From Pontibacter sp. HSC-36F09 (GTDB lineage Bacteria; Bacteroidota; Bacteroidia; Cytophagales; Hymenobacteraceae), in the NCBI RefSeq assembly GCF_024171605.1, contig NZ_JALKAA010000001.1, positions 620,001 through 684,000 of the forward strand: a stretch of DNA of 64,000 nucleotides, given 5' to 3'. The notes beneath the pieces were generated by a model. That model did not search any database. It was not told the DNA's origin and saw only the letters and a list, made by a program, of their open reading frames with translations. Below are positions 8,986 to 16,779 of the stretch, piece by piece (position 1 is the stretch's first letter; each line of letters starts with the position of its first letter). The position numbers and the translations under genes are program-made.

Positions 8986-9519
8986 ATGAGAAAGATCATC
9001 CTATACATTGCGGCCAGCACCGACGGGTATATAGCCCGACCTGATGGAAACATTGACTGGCTGCACGACAAGAAGTATAATATCCCGGACGAGGACTTCG
9101 GCTACAGTGCTTTTCTGCAAACCATCGACACTACCCTGATGGGGCACAATACTTACCGTGAAATTCTGGGCTTCGACATGCCGTTCCCTTACCCTGAGCT
9201 AAAAAATCACGTCTTCAGCCGATCAGAGCAACAGGATACGGAGTATGTCGCGTTTGTGAGAGATGGAGCAGTAGACTTTATCGAAAAACTAAAGGAGCAG
9301 CCGGGCAAGGACATCTGGCTGATAGGGGGCGGTCAGTTGAACGCCACAGTGCTGAATGCAGGCCTGCTGGACGAGATCATCCTGACGTATATTCCAATCG
9401 TGCTGGGGAAAGGCATCCCGCTGTTTTCTGCGGAAACTGAAGAGCATAAACTGAAATTGATCCCGACCGAAAACAAGCTGTACCGCAATGGTTTCCTGCA
9501 GGTTAGGTATAGTTGTTAA
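8986..9519 (+). CDS. Dihydrofolate-reductase-fold protein (RibD C-terminal/YyaP type)
   Basis: A 177-aa protein with the DHFR/RibD-C fold. It has the opening strand RKIILYIAASTDGYIARPDGNIDWL, the NADPH-binding TTLMGHNTYREI (about 48-59), the glycine turn DIWLIGGGQLNATVLNAGLLDEIILTYIPIVLGKGIPLF (about 109-147) and a C-terminal strand. Such stand-alone proteins are predicted NAD(P)H-dependent reductases; they are unlikely to be the cell's true DHFR because the folate-site pattern of FolA is missing. The gene stands alone and ends at a strong two-way terminator shared with the helicase gene. Confidence 0.85.
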   Translation: MRKIILYIAASTDGYIARPDGNIDWLHDKKYNIPDEDFGYSAFLQTIDTTLMGHNTYREILGFDMPFPYPELKNHVFSRSEQQDTEYVAFVRDGAVDFIEKLKEQPGKDIWLIGGGQLNATVLNAGLLDEIILTYIPIVLGKGIPLFSAETEEHKLKLIPTENKLYRNGFLQVRYSC

Positions 9520-9578
9520 AGCGCGTACGTCCGCCCTGCTATGTAGCTACTCTTATGTATTTATACCTACCAATTACT

Positions 9579-9630
9579 TATATAAAAGAAGCCTGCCTGA
9601 CAAATCCGACAGGCAGGCTTCTTTTATATA
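9579..9630. terminator. Two-way terminator between the reductase and helicase genes
   Basis: Perfect 21-bp inverted arms (9579-9599 and 9610-9630) flank a 10-nt loop. The stem core is GCCTGCCTG with A- and T-rich ends in both directions, so it can stop transcription from both convergent genes. Confidence 0.88.
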
Positions 9631-9646
9631 AGCGGTATACCTAACG

Positions 9647-10912
9647 CTATTTTTTCTTTTTCGCCTTTGCTTTGGCTTTCTTAGCTTTGGCGGCTTTCAC
9701 TTTCGACTCTGTCTCTTCGGCTTCCTTCATCAGGGCTTTCCAGTCAAATTTGGCCTCCGGGCTGAAGTCGATGGTGGCTTCGCGGTCTTCCGGGTCGAGT
9801 TGCAGTACTTTAATGTCTTTGGTAAGGTAGGTTTGTATTTCATCCAGGATCGGCTTCTCTTCGGAGCTGCAGAACGACACGGCTATACCTTTGGCAGTGC
9901 CACGACCGGTACGGCCCACGCGGTGCACGTAGTTCTCAGGCTGATCGGGCAGGTCGTAGTTTACCACATAGTCCACGTTGGGTATGTCAATACCGCGGGC
10001 GCTCACGTCGGTGGCGATGAGCAGCTTCACATCACCATTCTTGAAACGCTTCATCACGTCGGTGCGGTCTTTCTGCTCTTTGCCACCGTGCATGCTCACC
10101 GACTCAATACCTACCCGCTCCATGGCCGCCACCACGCGCTCGGCCCGTACCTGCGTGCGCACGAAGGCGAGTATCTTCTTATCCGGGTTCTCCTTCACGA
10201 CACGCTCTAAAAAGAAGCGCTTTTCGTCCATCTCTACATACATCACCGAGTGGTCTACGTTTTTGGACACAGGGTCTTTCGGCGAGATCTGGATACGCAC
10301 GGGCTTGTTCACCAGCGAATAGGCCAGTTCTTTGATCTTTTCGTTGATGGTGGCCGAGAAGAACAGCGTCTGACGCTTGCGGGGCAGTTTGGTAATCAAC
10401 TGACGGATGTCGTGAATGAAACCAAGGTCGAGCATGTGGTCGGCCTCATCGAGCACCAGCACCTCGACGCGCTCCAGGCGGATGTAGCCCTGGCTCACGA
10501 GGTCAAAGAGACGGCCCGGTGTGGCCACCAAGATGTCTATACCTGCCTCCAGTTTAGCAATCTGTGGCCCCTGCTCCACGCCACCGAACACGCAAAAAGT
10601 TTTCACGCGGGTATGGCGACCCAATTCTTCGAACACTTCTGTAATCTGTAAGGCCAGCTCGCGGGTCGGCACCATCACCACACACTTAATACCGTCGGAG
10701 CGACGGCGGTTAATGGCGTACTGCAGTTTGTCGAGGATAGGTATAGCGAAGGCTGCGGTCTTTCCCGTACCGGTCTGGGCGATGGCCAGCACGTCCTCCC
10801 CTTTCATAATAGGCGGTATGGCTTTGAACTGGATATCGGTTGGTTTGCGGAAACCAAGCTTGTCCAGGCTTTTTTTGATCTCGTCGGATATGCGGTAATC
10901 TTCGAACTTCAT
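9647..10912 (-). CDS. DEAD-box ATP-dependent RNA helicase (RhlE-like)
   Basis: A 421-aa protein with all helicase motifs in order: Q motif FRKPTDIQ (21-28), Walker A AQTGTGKT (45-52), PTRELA, TPGRL, DEAD box LVLDEADHMLDLGF (about 152-165), SAT in FFSATI, and HRVGRTGRG near residue 330. A basic Lys/Ala-rich tail (KVKAAKAKKAKAKAKKKK) can bind RNA. Such enzymes unwind RNA duplexes in ribosome assembly and mRNA decay, often at low temperature. The first residues MKFEDYRISDEIKKSLDKLGF and the length are typical of short RhlE-type helicases. It is monocistronic and convergent with the reductase gene. Confidence 0.93.
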   Translation of the reverse strand: MKFEDYRISDEIKKSLDKLGFRKPTDIQFKAIPPIMKGEDVLAIAQTGTGKTAAFAIPILDKLQYAINRRRSDGIKCVVMVPTRELALQITEVFEELGRHTRVKTFCVFGGVEQGPQIAKLEAGIDILVATPGRLFDLVSQGYIRLERVEVLVLDEADHMLDLGFIHDIRQLITKLPRKRQTLFFSATINEKIKELAYSLVNKPVRIQISPKDPVSKNVDHSVMYVEMDEKRFFLERVVKENPDKKILAFVRTQVRAERVVAAMERVGIESVSMHGGKEQKDRTDVMKRFKNGDVKLLIATDVSARGIDIPNVDYVVNYDLPDQPENYVHRVGRTGRGTAKGIAVSFCSSEEKPILDEIQTYLTKDIKVLQLDPEDREATIDFSPEAKFDWKALMKEAEETESKVKAAKAKKAKAKAKKKK

Positions 10913-10965
10913 GGTGTTGCGTTACTGGTTAGCTACTGACCATTACGCAGGGCCGCAGCGAAATG

Positions 10966-10973
10966 CAAAGGTA
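10966..10973 (-). promoter_or_regulatory. Putative -7 box of the DEAD-box helicase gene
   Basis: TACCTTTG on the minus strand is an exact TAnnTTTG match 54 nt before the start codon. No convincing -33 TTTG was found at the right distance. Confidence 0.4.
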
Positions 10974-11164
10974 CGGCTTCTTTTTCTGATTTAATTCTAC
11001 TGCCTGAAATCAGGTGCCCGCTTCTAAGGTATAGAAAGCGTAGTAGCAGGATAAAAACCCACAAGTCTCTGCGGCGGGCCAAATGGAATCTAACTAAGTC
11101 ATAATTTTGCCGGCCTAAGCGCTACCTTACAGCATTATAATAACAGCAAATCAAGGGTAGAGAG

Positions 11165-11488
11165 ATGCACTTGTGGAATGAAGGTAATCAGCCGCAGGAG
11201 TTTGCTGCTAATTTTATCCCTACGGCAGCCGGCATCGAACCGGATCCACCCTATTCCGAAGACCTCCAAGAACTCGTGGCCTTGGCCAAGGTGAATTACC
11301 CTGACATTGTTAAACTCGACCTGAAAGGACAGCAATTGGAAGTAGAGCGCCAATATGCCGCCTATAAGCTCAAGCCGAAGCTGAACATAGAGTACAACCT
11401 GCCACCAAGCGATTTATTTCTGAACGGAGAGGCTTCTCAGGCTCCCTACAGACGAATGCCCACAACCAGCAGGAGGGGAAGTCATTAA
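11165..11488 (+). pseudogene. Relic of a TolC-family outer-membrane efflux gene
   Basis: An open frame of 107 codons. Residues 2-85 read like the middle of a Bacteroidetes TolC-family protein: HLWNEGNQPQEF...IP, then EDLQELVALAKVNYPDI, KLDLKGQQLEVERQYAAYKLKPKLNIEYNL. Intact members are about 450-500 aa; here the signal peptide and N-terminal coiled coil are missing upstream (stop at 11141 in frame) and the barrel and C-terminal coil are missing downstream, where the last about 22 codons no longer resemble the family. I read it as a decayed gene fragment beside a repeat-rich region. A short expressed peptide is not excluded. The 11489-11833 stretch after it is AT-rich and shows nothing recognisable. 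Confidence 0.5.
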
Positions 11489-11833
11489 ATTCTGGAGTGG
11501 CGCAAGCTCAATTTTCCCGATCAATTCCCATAAGTAGCAGCTTCTGGAATCACAGGTCAAGTTGTTTGGCCCGTGCAGTAAATACGGCAAAGCCAATTCT
11601 CTACTTTACTGGACGGCTGAAAGTATGTAGCAGAAATAAATGCATATTCTAAAAAAAATAGCAAGTGCTTGTGGATAAGTGTGAGTTATCAACATGGTTG
11701 CTAACATATTTAGTCACTTTCTAAAGAAGTTAGTTTATGAAGTTTATATATGACTTTAAGGGGTGAGTTTTAAGGTTATATCTTTTGAGGTTAAATTGTT
11801 TATGGTTGCATCGTTTAGTACATGATTAACCTA

Positions 11834-12001
11834 CCCCTCCGAGGAGCAGGGCCGTTTCATTCTAAGAAAACGATCCTAAAATCTATTGTCATTCCGTTAA
11901 GAATCTTGGCAGAAGGGAGGTAAAGCCTATGCTACTGGCAACTAAGATCATTTCTGGATGACAATAAGAGCAGAATGAAACGGCCCTGCTCCTCGGAGGG
12001 G
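11834..12001. repeat. 168-bp element with perfect 30-bp inverted ends
   Basis: The left arm 11834-11863 and the right arm 11972-12001 are exact reverse complements over 30 bp. They begin CCCCTCCGAGGAGCAGGG and continue into GCCGTTTCATTCT. The 108-bp interior has a second, imperfect inverted pair (TATTGTCATTCC near 11884 and GGATGACAATA near 11957). There is no reading frame of note. This is the form of a MITE-like or REP-like unit; the interior phrase TGTCATTCC...AGAATCTTGG resembles repeats that I recall from other Hymenobacteraceae. It could also fold as a long hairpin in RNA. No target-site duplication was established. Confidence 0.7.
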
Positions 12002-12059
12002 ATTCCCCTGCGCTATTCAGTCAGGTGTGTTAGATGTGCGATTCAGAAAGGTATACCGG

Positions 12060-12368
12060 TGCACGATTCGGACAGGTCACGACCTGTCCCTACAAATGAA
12101 ACAATTGCTCTTTCGGATCTCCAGATCCGAAAACAGACTGTTGGGGATGTCCACATCCCCGTGCGAAGGTATAGCAGGTATACAGGGATTAGGAAGTCCC
12201 CTCCCGCTCGCTTTCGGATTGATAAATCCGAGAGAGCCTGTTGCCTATGTGCCTGCTTTACAGGTATACGGGGACAAGGATGTCCCCAGCAGAAAAGCTT
12301 CCGGACAAAGAAGTCCGGAAGAGCCGGTCTAAAGCCGCTGCACGTGAATGACGTAAAGGTGTAACGTC
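12060..12368 (+). repeat. Stem-loop chain, copy A
   Basis: About eight short inverted repeats follow one another: 12070-12089 (GGACAGGT/ACCTGTCC), 12111-12132 (TTTCGGATC/GATCCGAAA, loop TCCA), 12143-12160 (GGGGATG/CATCCCC, loop TCCA), 12185-12200 (GGGATT/AGTCCC, loop AGGA, one G-U pair), 12214-12231 (TCGGATT/AATCCGA, loop GATA), 12270-12287 (GGGGACA/TGTCCCC, loop AGGA), 12298-12321 (CTTCCGGAC/GTCCGGAAG) and a weaker one at 12350-12368. The first 35 bp (12060-12094) are also a separate dispersed repeat found at 23871 and, reversed, at 15411. Linkers such as GCCTGCTTTACAGGTATAC are shared with copy B (24.8-25.2 kb). The 128-codon open frame across it is explained by the repeat and not called as a gene. 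Confidence 0.75.
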
Positions 12369-12382
12369 GCTACAATTCATTT

Positions 12383-12444
12383 TTCTAACCTTCTTCCTCA
12401 ATTCTCAAACTTCCCAACTCTTAACCTCTCAAACTCCCAAACTT
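12383..12444. repeat. CT-rich low-complexity tract
   Basis: A pyrimidine-rich tract of loosely repeated units like CTCAAACTTCCCAACTC lies immediately before the stop of the lamin-tail gene (which comes from the other strand). Similar tracts follow stem-loop copy B (25205-25280) and sit inside the ccm operon (51473-51548). Confidence 0.5.
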
Positions 12445-15183
12445 CTACAGCCTGCCGCCTACTACAACCCGCTCTTTGTGCTCACGCTTCTGCCCATCCA
12501 GGTCGAAGAGCTCAATATAGAACAGATAATAGCCGATAGCTGCTTTGGAGCCGTCCTGTCGGGTGCCGTCCCAGCGGAAGAAACCGTTAGCGGCCAGCAG
12601 CTCGTTTCGCACCAGTTTGCGGACTTCACGTCCTTGTGCGTCAAAAACGGTGATGTTGGCGACGAGCCCGCTTTGATCAGCGGTGAAATTGATGGTGGTA
12701 AAATCTTCGTAGCCGTCACCATCGGGAGAGAAAACCCTGGGCTCGATGGTGAACATGCGCTGGGCTGCTATACCTGGCTGCGACTGCGAATTAAGGTAGC
12801 CGGGCGTGGCGAAAACTGAGGTAGATGCCGAATGGAAATTGTCTGGCGTAGTCGGTCCGTCCAGCCGGATGCGCTCCAGTGAGATACCATTGCGGTCGTC
12901 GATCAGGCTGAAGTGCATGCGCTCGGTATAGTCGAAGCGGTCGGCAAGGCGGCTGTCAGCCTGCAACACCACCACTGATCCACCCGCATCCGTGTAGGAA
13001 GGCAGTGAAGTCATTTGCAGAAAAGTCTCCCCCCGTGCTGCTGGATAGTTGCTTTTAATATTCTCGGGATTGGTGGTGAGTACCACATACTGGCCGGGTT
13101 CCAGCACATAAGGCCCTGTCGTGATCACCCTCCGGTTGGCGATGCTGTCGTTGCTGGTGTTGGCCAGTTGCCAGTTCTGCAGGCTGATGTACTTATCGCT
13201 GCGGTTCACAAGCTCCACAAAATCCACGCCGCCGGGCCTGGGGTTGAAGAGCACCTCGTTGATGATTACATCGCCGGGCTCTGGAGGAGACAGCAAAGCA
13301 AAAGTCGCAGTAAGCGGTTGCGAGCTCAGATTTCCTGCACAGTCGCGGATGCCGGTGGCAGTCAAGGTATAGCGCTGCCGTTCCTGCAAGGGACTGGCCA
13401 GTTGCAAGACCACCTCCTCAAACAATGGCGAGACAACCTGCACCGCCGCTATACCTATACCTGCCGGACTCAAGGTATAGCGGCTCACATCCACAACCTG
13501 CGCACTATCCAGCCGCTCGTTAAAACGCAGCGACAGCCGATCATGGGCAAGTGTCGTGACTTGCAGCAAAACAGGTGGCGTGTTGTCAGGTATAGAGGCT
13601 GCCACGGAGTTAGGTTGGGCAGGCGTCCCACCACGTGGGTCGTTGGAGGCAGTCCAGTTTTCAACACCGGCGCAGGGGTTGGTCACGTCGATCATCTCCA
13701 GGCTCCAGCCGCCGTTGCGCTTGGCCGTGTCGCGGTACCAGGTGTCAGTGTAGTTCACGGCGTAGATCAATCGGCCATTGGGGTGGCGCAGCTGCAGGAG
13801 CTCGCCCGCATTGTTCAGACTTGGAAAATTGCTGATGCCAATCACGCGGCCGTACTCGGTAAAATTGGCCACCTGCACGTTGGGCACCACCACGGCATAC
13901 TCGCCCGGCTGCAATAGCACGTTCGGCAAGACCGTAGTAGAAGTAACATGAGAGTATCGTATACCTTGCAGCGTCAGCACCTTCTCGGTTGGGTTGTACA
14001 GTTCGATGTACTCCGCCGCCGGCAAGCCTATAGCCGGAGTTTCGCGGGCCATGATCTCGGTGATGAGCAATTCGTTATACCCTGGCAGCATAGGCGGCAG
14101 CGCATACTGGAAAGTCAACTCAACCGGGTTCGGCAAGGAATTGTCATACAAGTCGGCTATACCTGACACGGCAATTATATTAGCCCCGTTCCGAAGCGAT
14201 TGGCCAAAAGTGAGCAGCACTGTACCGCTTTCGGTGAGTTCGGCGGAAGCGGGTTTAATGTCCCCTTTCAAGGTATAGCTGTCAGTTGCTTGGGCTTTTT
14301 CCCGTGCCAGCGGCTCGTTAAAGCGCAGCTCCAGGGTATAGGGACTCAGCGGCTGGGCGCTCTCCAGCACTGGCGGGTTCGTGTCCGTTATCCGGAAATC
14401 ATCAAAGAAAAACCGTTGGCTATTGGCTGAGCTATACCTGACCAGCACGCCAAAATAGGCGGAGTGTTTGTGAGTAGCATCTGTTACAGTCCCCTGGCTC
14501 ACATAACTTTGCCCCGTTCCGGTCACATCAATCTCGAGCCGCCAGGTATAATCGAGGCCCCGCGTCACCCGCACCCGCACGATGTTGTTGGAAGTTGCCA
14601 CCGTTTTGTCCACGCCGTTGATGATTAGTACAGAGGGCTTGCCGGTATCTTTTCTATGGAGACTCACCTCGTCGGCCGTGTTGCCAATCCGGACAAAGTA
14701 GCCATTCACATCTGCGGCTTTCAAATCCCCTTTGTCTGCGATCAGGAAAATATCGGCGTAGTTGCTCGATGAGGTAGCCAGGCGCAGATTGGCCCAGAAC
14801 TCCCATACTGTGCCCACCGCTGCCTGCGAAGGCGTGGACAGGTATAGCACCGTGCCAGTGACGGCGGGCCCGCTACTCTGCAACTGGTTTTGAGGATTTA
14901 CCATAAAGCCGCTCACATCGCCCGCCCAGGTAGGATTTTGGGTGAAGTTTCCGTCAGAGAAATCGTCCTGGAGTTGAGCGCTAGTCAGGTATGGGAGAAA
15001 GAGAAGAAGCCCTGTCGCCAGCACCTTTTGCGTGAAACCTGCTCTGAGGAGATCAGGGATAAAGTAGTTTATACCTAACACGAGCCCCTGCACCCATGTC
15101 GTCATTCTGAAAGAATATTGAGGGCCAGCATGATATGTAATGATTTGAGAATCTATTATAGCTTGGCGTAAAGTTTGTTTCAT
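12445..15183 (-). CDS. Large exported lamin-tail-domain protein with gliding/T9SS-type C-terminus
   Basis: From the ATG at 15183 the product is 912 aa. The hydrophobic run VLATGLLLFLPYLTSA followed by Gln is a signal peptide; an ATG at 15105 would give a more usual length before it, and one at 15270 is also in frame. After a beta-rich N-terminal domain (concanavalin-like, about 75-260), an Ig-like segment leads to a lamin-tail domain (LLITEIMARET...AAEYIELYNPTEKVLTLQG), a second Ig-like segment (LSLRFNERLDSAQV) and a second lamin-tail domain (DVIINEVLFNPRPGGVDFVELVNRSDKYISL). The end (RVFSPDGDGYEDFTTINF...RWDGTRQDGSKAAIGYYLFYIELFD) resembles gliding-associated/FlgD-like C-termini that accompany type IX secretion. 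Probably cell-surface or secreted; role unknown. Rich in AGGTATA/TATACCT motifs. Confidence 0.8.
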   Translation of the reverse strand: MKQTLRQAIIDSQIITYHAGPQYSFRMTTWVQGLVLGINYFIPDLLRAGFTQKVLATGLLLFLPYLTSAQLQDDFSDGNFTQNPTWAGDVSGFMVNPQNQLQSSGPAVTGTVLYLSTPSQAAVGTVWEFWANLRLATSSSNYADIFLIADKGDLKAADVNGYFVRIGNTADEVSLHRKDTGKPSVLIINGVDKTVATSNNIVRVRVTRGLDYTWRLEIDVTGTGQSYVSQGTVTDATHKHSAYFGVLVRYSSANSQRFFFDDFRITDTNPPVLESAQPLSPYTLELRFNEPLAREKAQATDSYTLKGDIKPASAELTESGTVLLTFGQSLRNGANIIAVSGIADLYDNSLPNPVELTFQYALPPMLPGYNELLITEIMARETPAIGLPAAEYIELYNPTEKVLTLQGIRYSHVTSTTVLPNVLLQPGEYAVVVPNVQVANFTEYGRVIGISNFPSLNNAGELLQLRHPNGRLIYAVNYTDTWYRDTAKRNGGWSLEMIDVTNPCAGVENWTASNDPRGGTPAQPNSVAASIPDNTPPVLLQVTTLAHDRLSLRFNERLDSAQVVDVSRYTLSPAGIGIAAVQVVSPLFEEVVLQLASPLQERQRYTLTATGIRDCAGNLSSQPLTATFALLSPPEPGDVIINEVLFNPRPGGVDFVELVNRSDKYISLQNWQLANTSNDSIANRRVITTGPYVLEPGQYVVLTTNPENIKSNYPAARGETFLQMTSLPSYTDAGGSVVVLQADSRLADRFDYTERMHFSLIDDRNGISLERIRLDGPTTPDNFHSASTSVFATPGYLNSQSQPGIAAQRMFTIEPRVFSPDGDGYEDFTTINFTADQSGLVANITVFDAQGREVRKLVRNELLAANGFFRWDGTRQDGSKAAIGYYLFYIELFDLDGQKREHKERVVVGGRL

Positions 15184-15410
15184 GCGCAGATGTTTCGGTG
15201 AAAACTTACGAACTTCGCAGCCGCAAAAAGGGAAAGGCGGAACGAGAGTCCAAAGAACGATGACACGCACAGATCTTCGAAGACACTGTGAAGTCGGGTA
15301 TACGAACCTCTTTTGAAAATTTAGAACTTTTACGCGGCCCAGATAAGTTAGTTAGAGGAAGCTGGAGAGTTTAGGAATGCTGTGTCACGGGTCTTGTGTT
15401 GGAAGGCTCT

Positions 15411-15498
15411 TGTAGAAACAGGCCGCGACTCGTTCAAATCGTGCACAGGTATAATTGTCTGAATCAGGATTTGCAGGATTCAAAAATTCACAGGACTC
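15411..15498 (-). repeat. Dispersed 35-bp repeat (reversed) plus CAGGATT-type repeat
   Basis: Bases 15411-15445 match, in reverse orientation and with changes, the 35-bp repeats at 12060-12094 and 23871-23905 (TGTAG...AGGxCGCGA...AATCGTGCA). Directly after, 15454-15498 holds TCTGAATCAGGATTTGCAGGATTC followed by a further CAGGACT unit; repeats of this AATCAGGATTTxCAGGATT type are recalled from many Bacteroidetes and cyanobacterial genomes. The remainder of the 15184-15616 spacer shows no gene. Confidence 0.55.
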
Positions 15499-15616
15499 AG
15501 ACTAGAGTATCTCGAATTGTCTGTTATTTGGAATAGCCATCGCACTGTGATAGGCTATACTCGGATCAACAATTCAACCATCAACCATTAAACAATTAAT
15601 TAATATACCCTAAACA

Positions 15617-16606
15617 ATGAAAGTAGCAGTAGTAGGCGCCACTGGACTAGTGGGCGGCGAGATTTTGAAAGTACTGGCGGAGCGCGACTTCCCGGTAACG
15701 GAACTGTTGTTGGTTGCTTCTGAGAGATCTGTTGGTAAACAGATGGAGTTTAAGGGTAAACAGATAAAGGTAATCGGGATGCAAGACGCGATTGCGGCTG
15801 CCCCGCAAATTGCCATTTTCTCAGCCGGCGGTAGCACCTCTACCGAGTGGGCGCCAAAGTTTGCCGAAGCAGGCATCGTAGTAGTAGACAATTCCTCAGC
15901 CTGGCGCATGGACCCGACCAAAAAGCTGGTGGTACCGGAGATCAACGCCAAAGAGCTGACTAAAGAAGATAAGATCATTGCTAACCCAAACTGCTCGACC
16001 ATCCAGATGGTAGTAGCCCTAAACAAGCTGCACGAAGAGCTGCAGGCGAAGCGCATTGTCGTGAGCACTTACCAATCGGTAACAGGCACCGGCGTGAAAG
16101 CAGTGGAGCAACTCATGAACGAGCGTGCAGGCAAAGAAGGCGAGAAAGCCTACCCTTACCCGATTGATTTGAACGTGCTGCCACACATCGACGTGTTCCA
16201 GGACAACGGCTATACCAAAGAGGAAATGAAGATGATCCTCGAAACCAGGAAGATCATGGGTGACGACTCCATTCGTGTAACGGCCACAGCGGTGCGTATA
16301 CCTGTCATGGGTGGCCACTCGGAGTCGGTGAACGTGGAGTTTGAGAAAGACTTTACGCTGGAAGAGGTATACCGCATCCTCAACGAAACGGAAGGTGTCA
16401 AGGTAGTAGATGACGTAAAAAACCTGCAATACCCGATGCCGAAAGACGCACACGGCAAAGATGAGGTACTGGTTGGCCGTGTCCGCTTAGATGAAACCCA
16501 GCCAAGAACGCTGAACATGTGGATCGTGGCCGACAACCTGCGCAAAGGTGCTGCCACCAATGCTGTGCAGATTGCAGAGTATTTGGTGAAGCAGGGGTTG
16601 GTGTAG
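15617..16606 (+). CDS. asd: Aspartate-semialdehyde dehydrogenase
   Basis: A 329-aa enzyme that reduces L-4-aspartyl phosphate to L-aspartate 4-semialdehyde with NADPH, the branch point to lysine/diaminopimelate, threonine and methionine. Visible are the NADP-binding GATGLVGG (7-14), the active-site Cys126 in NPNCST, SAGGSTS for cofactor/phosphate contacts (about 69-75), and the acid-base His234 in GGHSESVNVEF. Length is normal. It lies alone between a repeat-bearing spacer and an unrelated Mrr gene and ends at a hairpin followed by T residues, so it is probably monocistronic. Confidence 0.96.
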   Translation: MKVAVVGATGLVGGEILKVLAERDFPVTELLLVASERSVGKQMEFKGKQIKVIGMQDAIAAAPQIAIFSAGGSTSTEWAPKFAEAGIVVVDNSSAWRMDPTKKLVVPEINAKELTKEDKIIANPNCSTIQMVVALNKLHEELQAKRIVVSTYQSVTGTGVKAVEQLMNERAGKEGEKAYPYPIDLNVLPHIDVFQDNGYTKEEMKMILETRKIMGDDSIRVTATAVRIPVMGGHSESVNVEFEKDFTLEEVYRILNETEGVKVVDDVKNLQYPMPKDAHGKDEVLVGRVRLDETQPRTLNMWIVADNLRKGAATNAVQIAEYLVKQGLV

Positions 16607-16636
16607 GTATATTCTAAGTTAACATACTTTTATATG

Positions 16637-16671
16637 AAAAATGGGAGCTCAAATGGGCTTCCTTTTTTTAT
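16637..16671 (+). terminator. Terminator of asd
   Basis: A short stem (GGGAGC/GCTTCC with one G-U pair) is followed by a run of seven T residues, 30 nt after the asd stop. Confidence 0.6.
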
Positions 16672-16779
16672 TCTCTCCTGTTACCACCAAAGGTGTATAA
16701 ACCGGAAGCCGACTATATTTTCCATATAAATTGTCATATATTTAAAGCAATAGTAAGTAGCCTCTTTATCAGGACTCCG

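Noticed and set aside
11975-12364. 129-codon open frame across stem-loop copy A, similar in translation to one at 24940-25188
   Set aside because: The similarity comes from the repeated DNA; bases change so as to keep stems, the translation is rich in Arg/Cys with no fold, and no start signal is seen.
12060-12368. CRISPR array
   Set aside because: The units are different inverted repeats, not identical direct repeats with regular spacers, and no cas genes are present.
13015-13917. 300-codon open frame opposite the lamin-tail gene
   Set aside because: It lies antisense to a gene with recognisable domains, and its translation is rich in His/Arg/Gln without family resemblance.
16693-16779. Upstream ATG start for the Mrr gene
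   Set aside because: The extra 29 residues do not match the Mrr N-terminal domain, which starts well at 16780.
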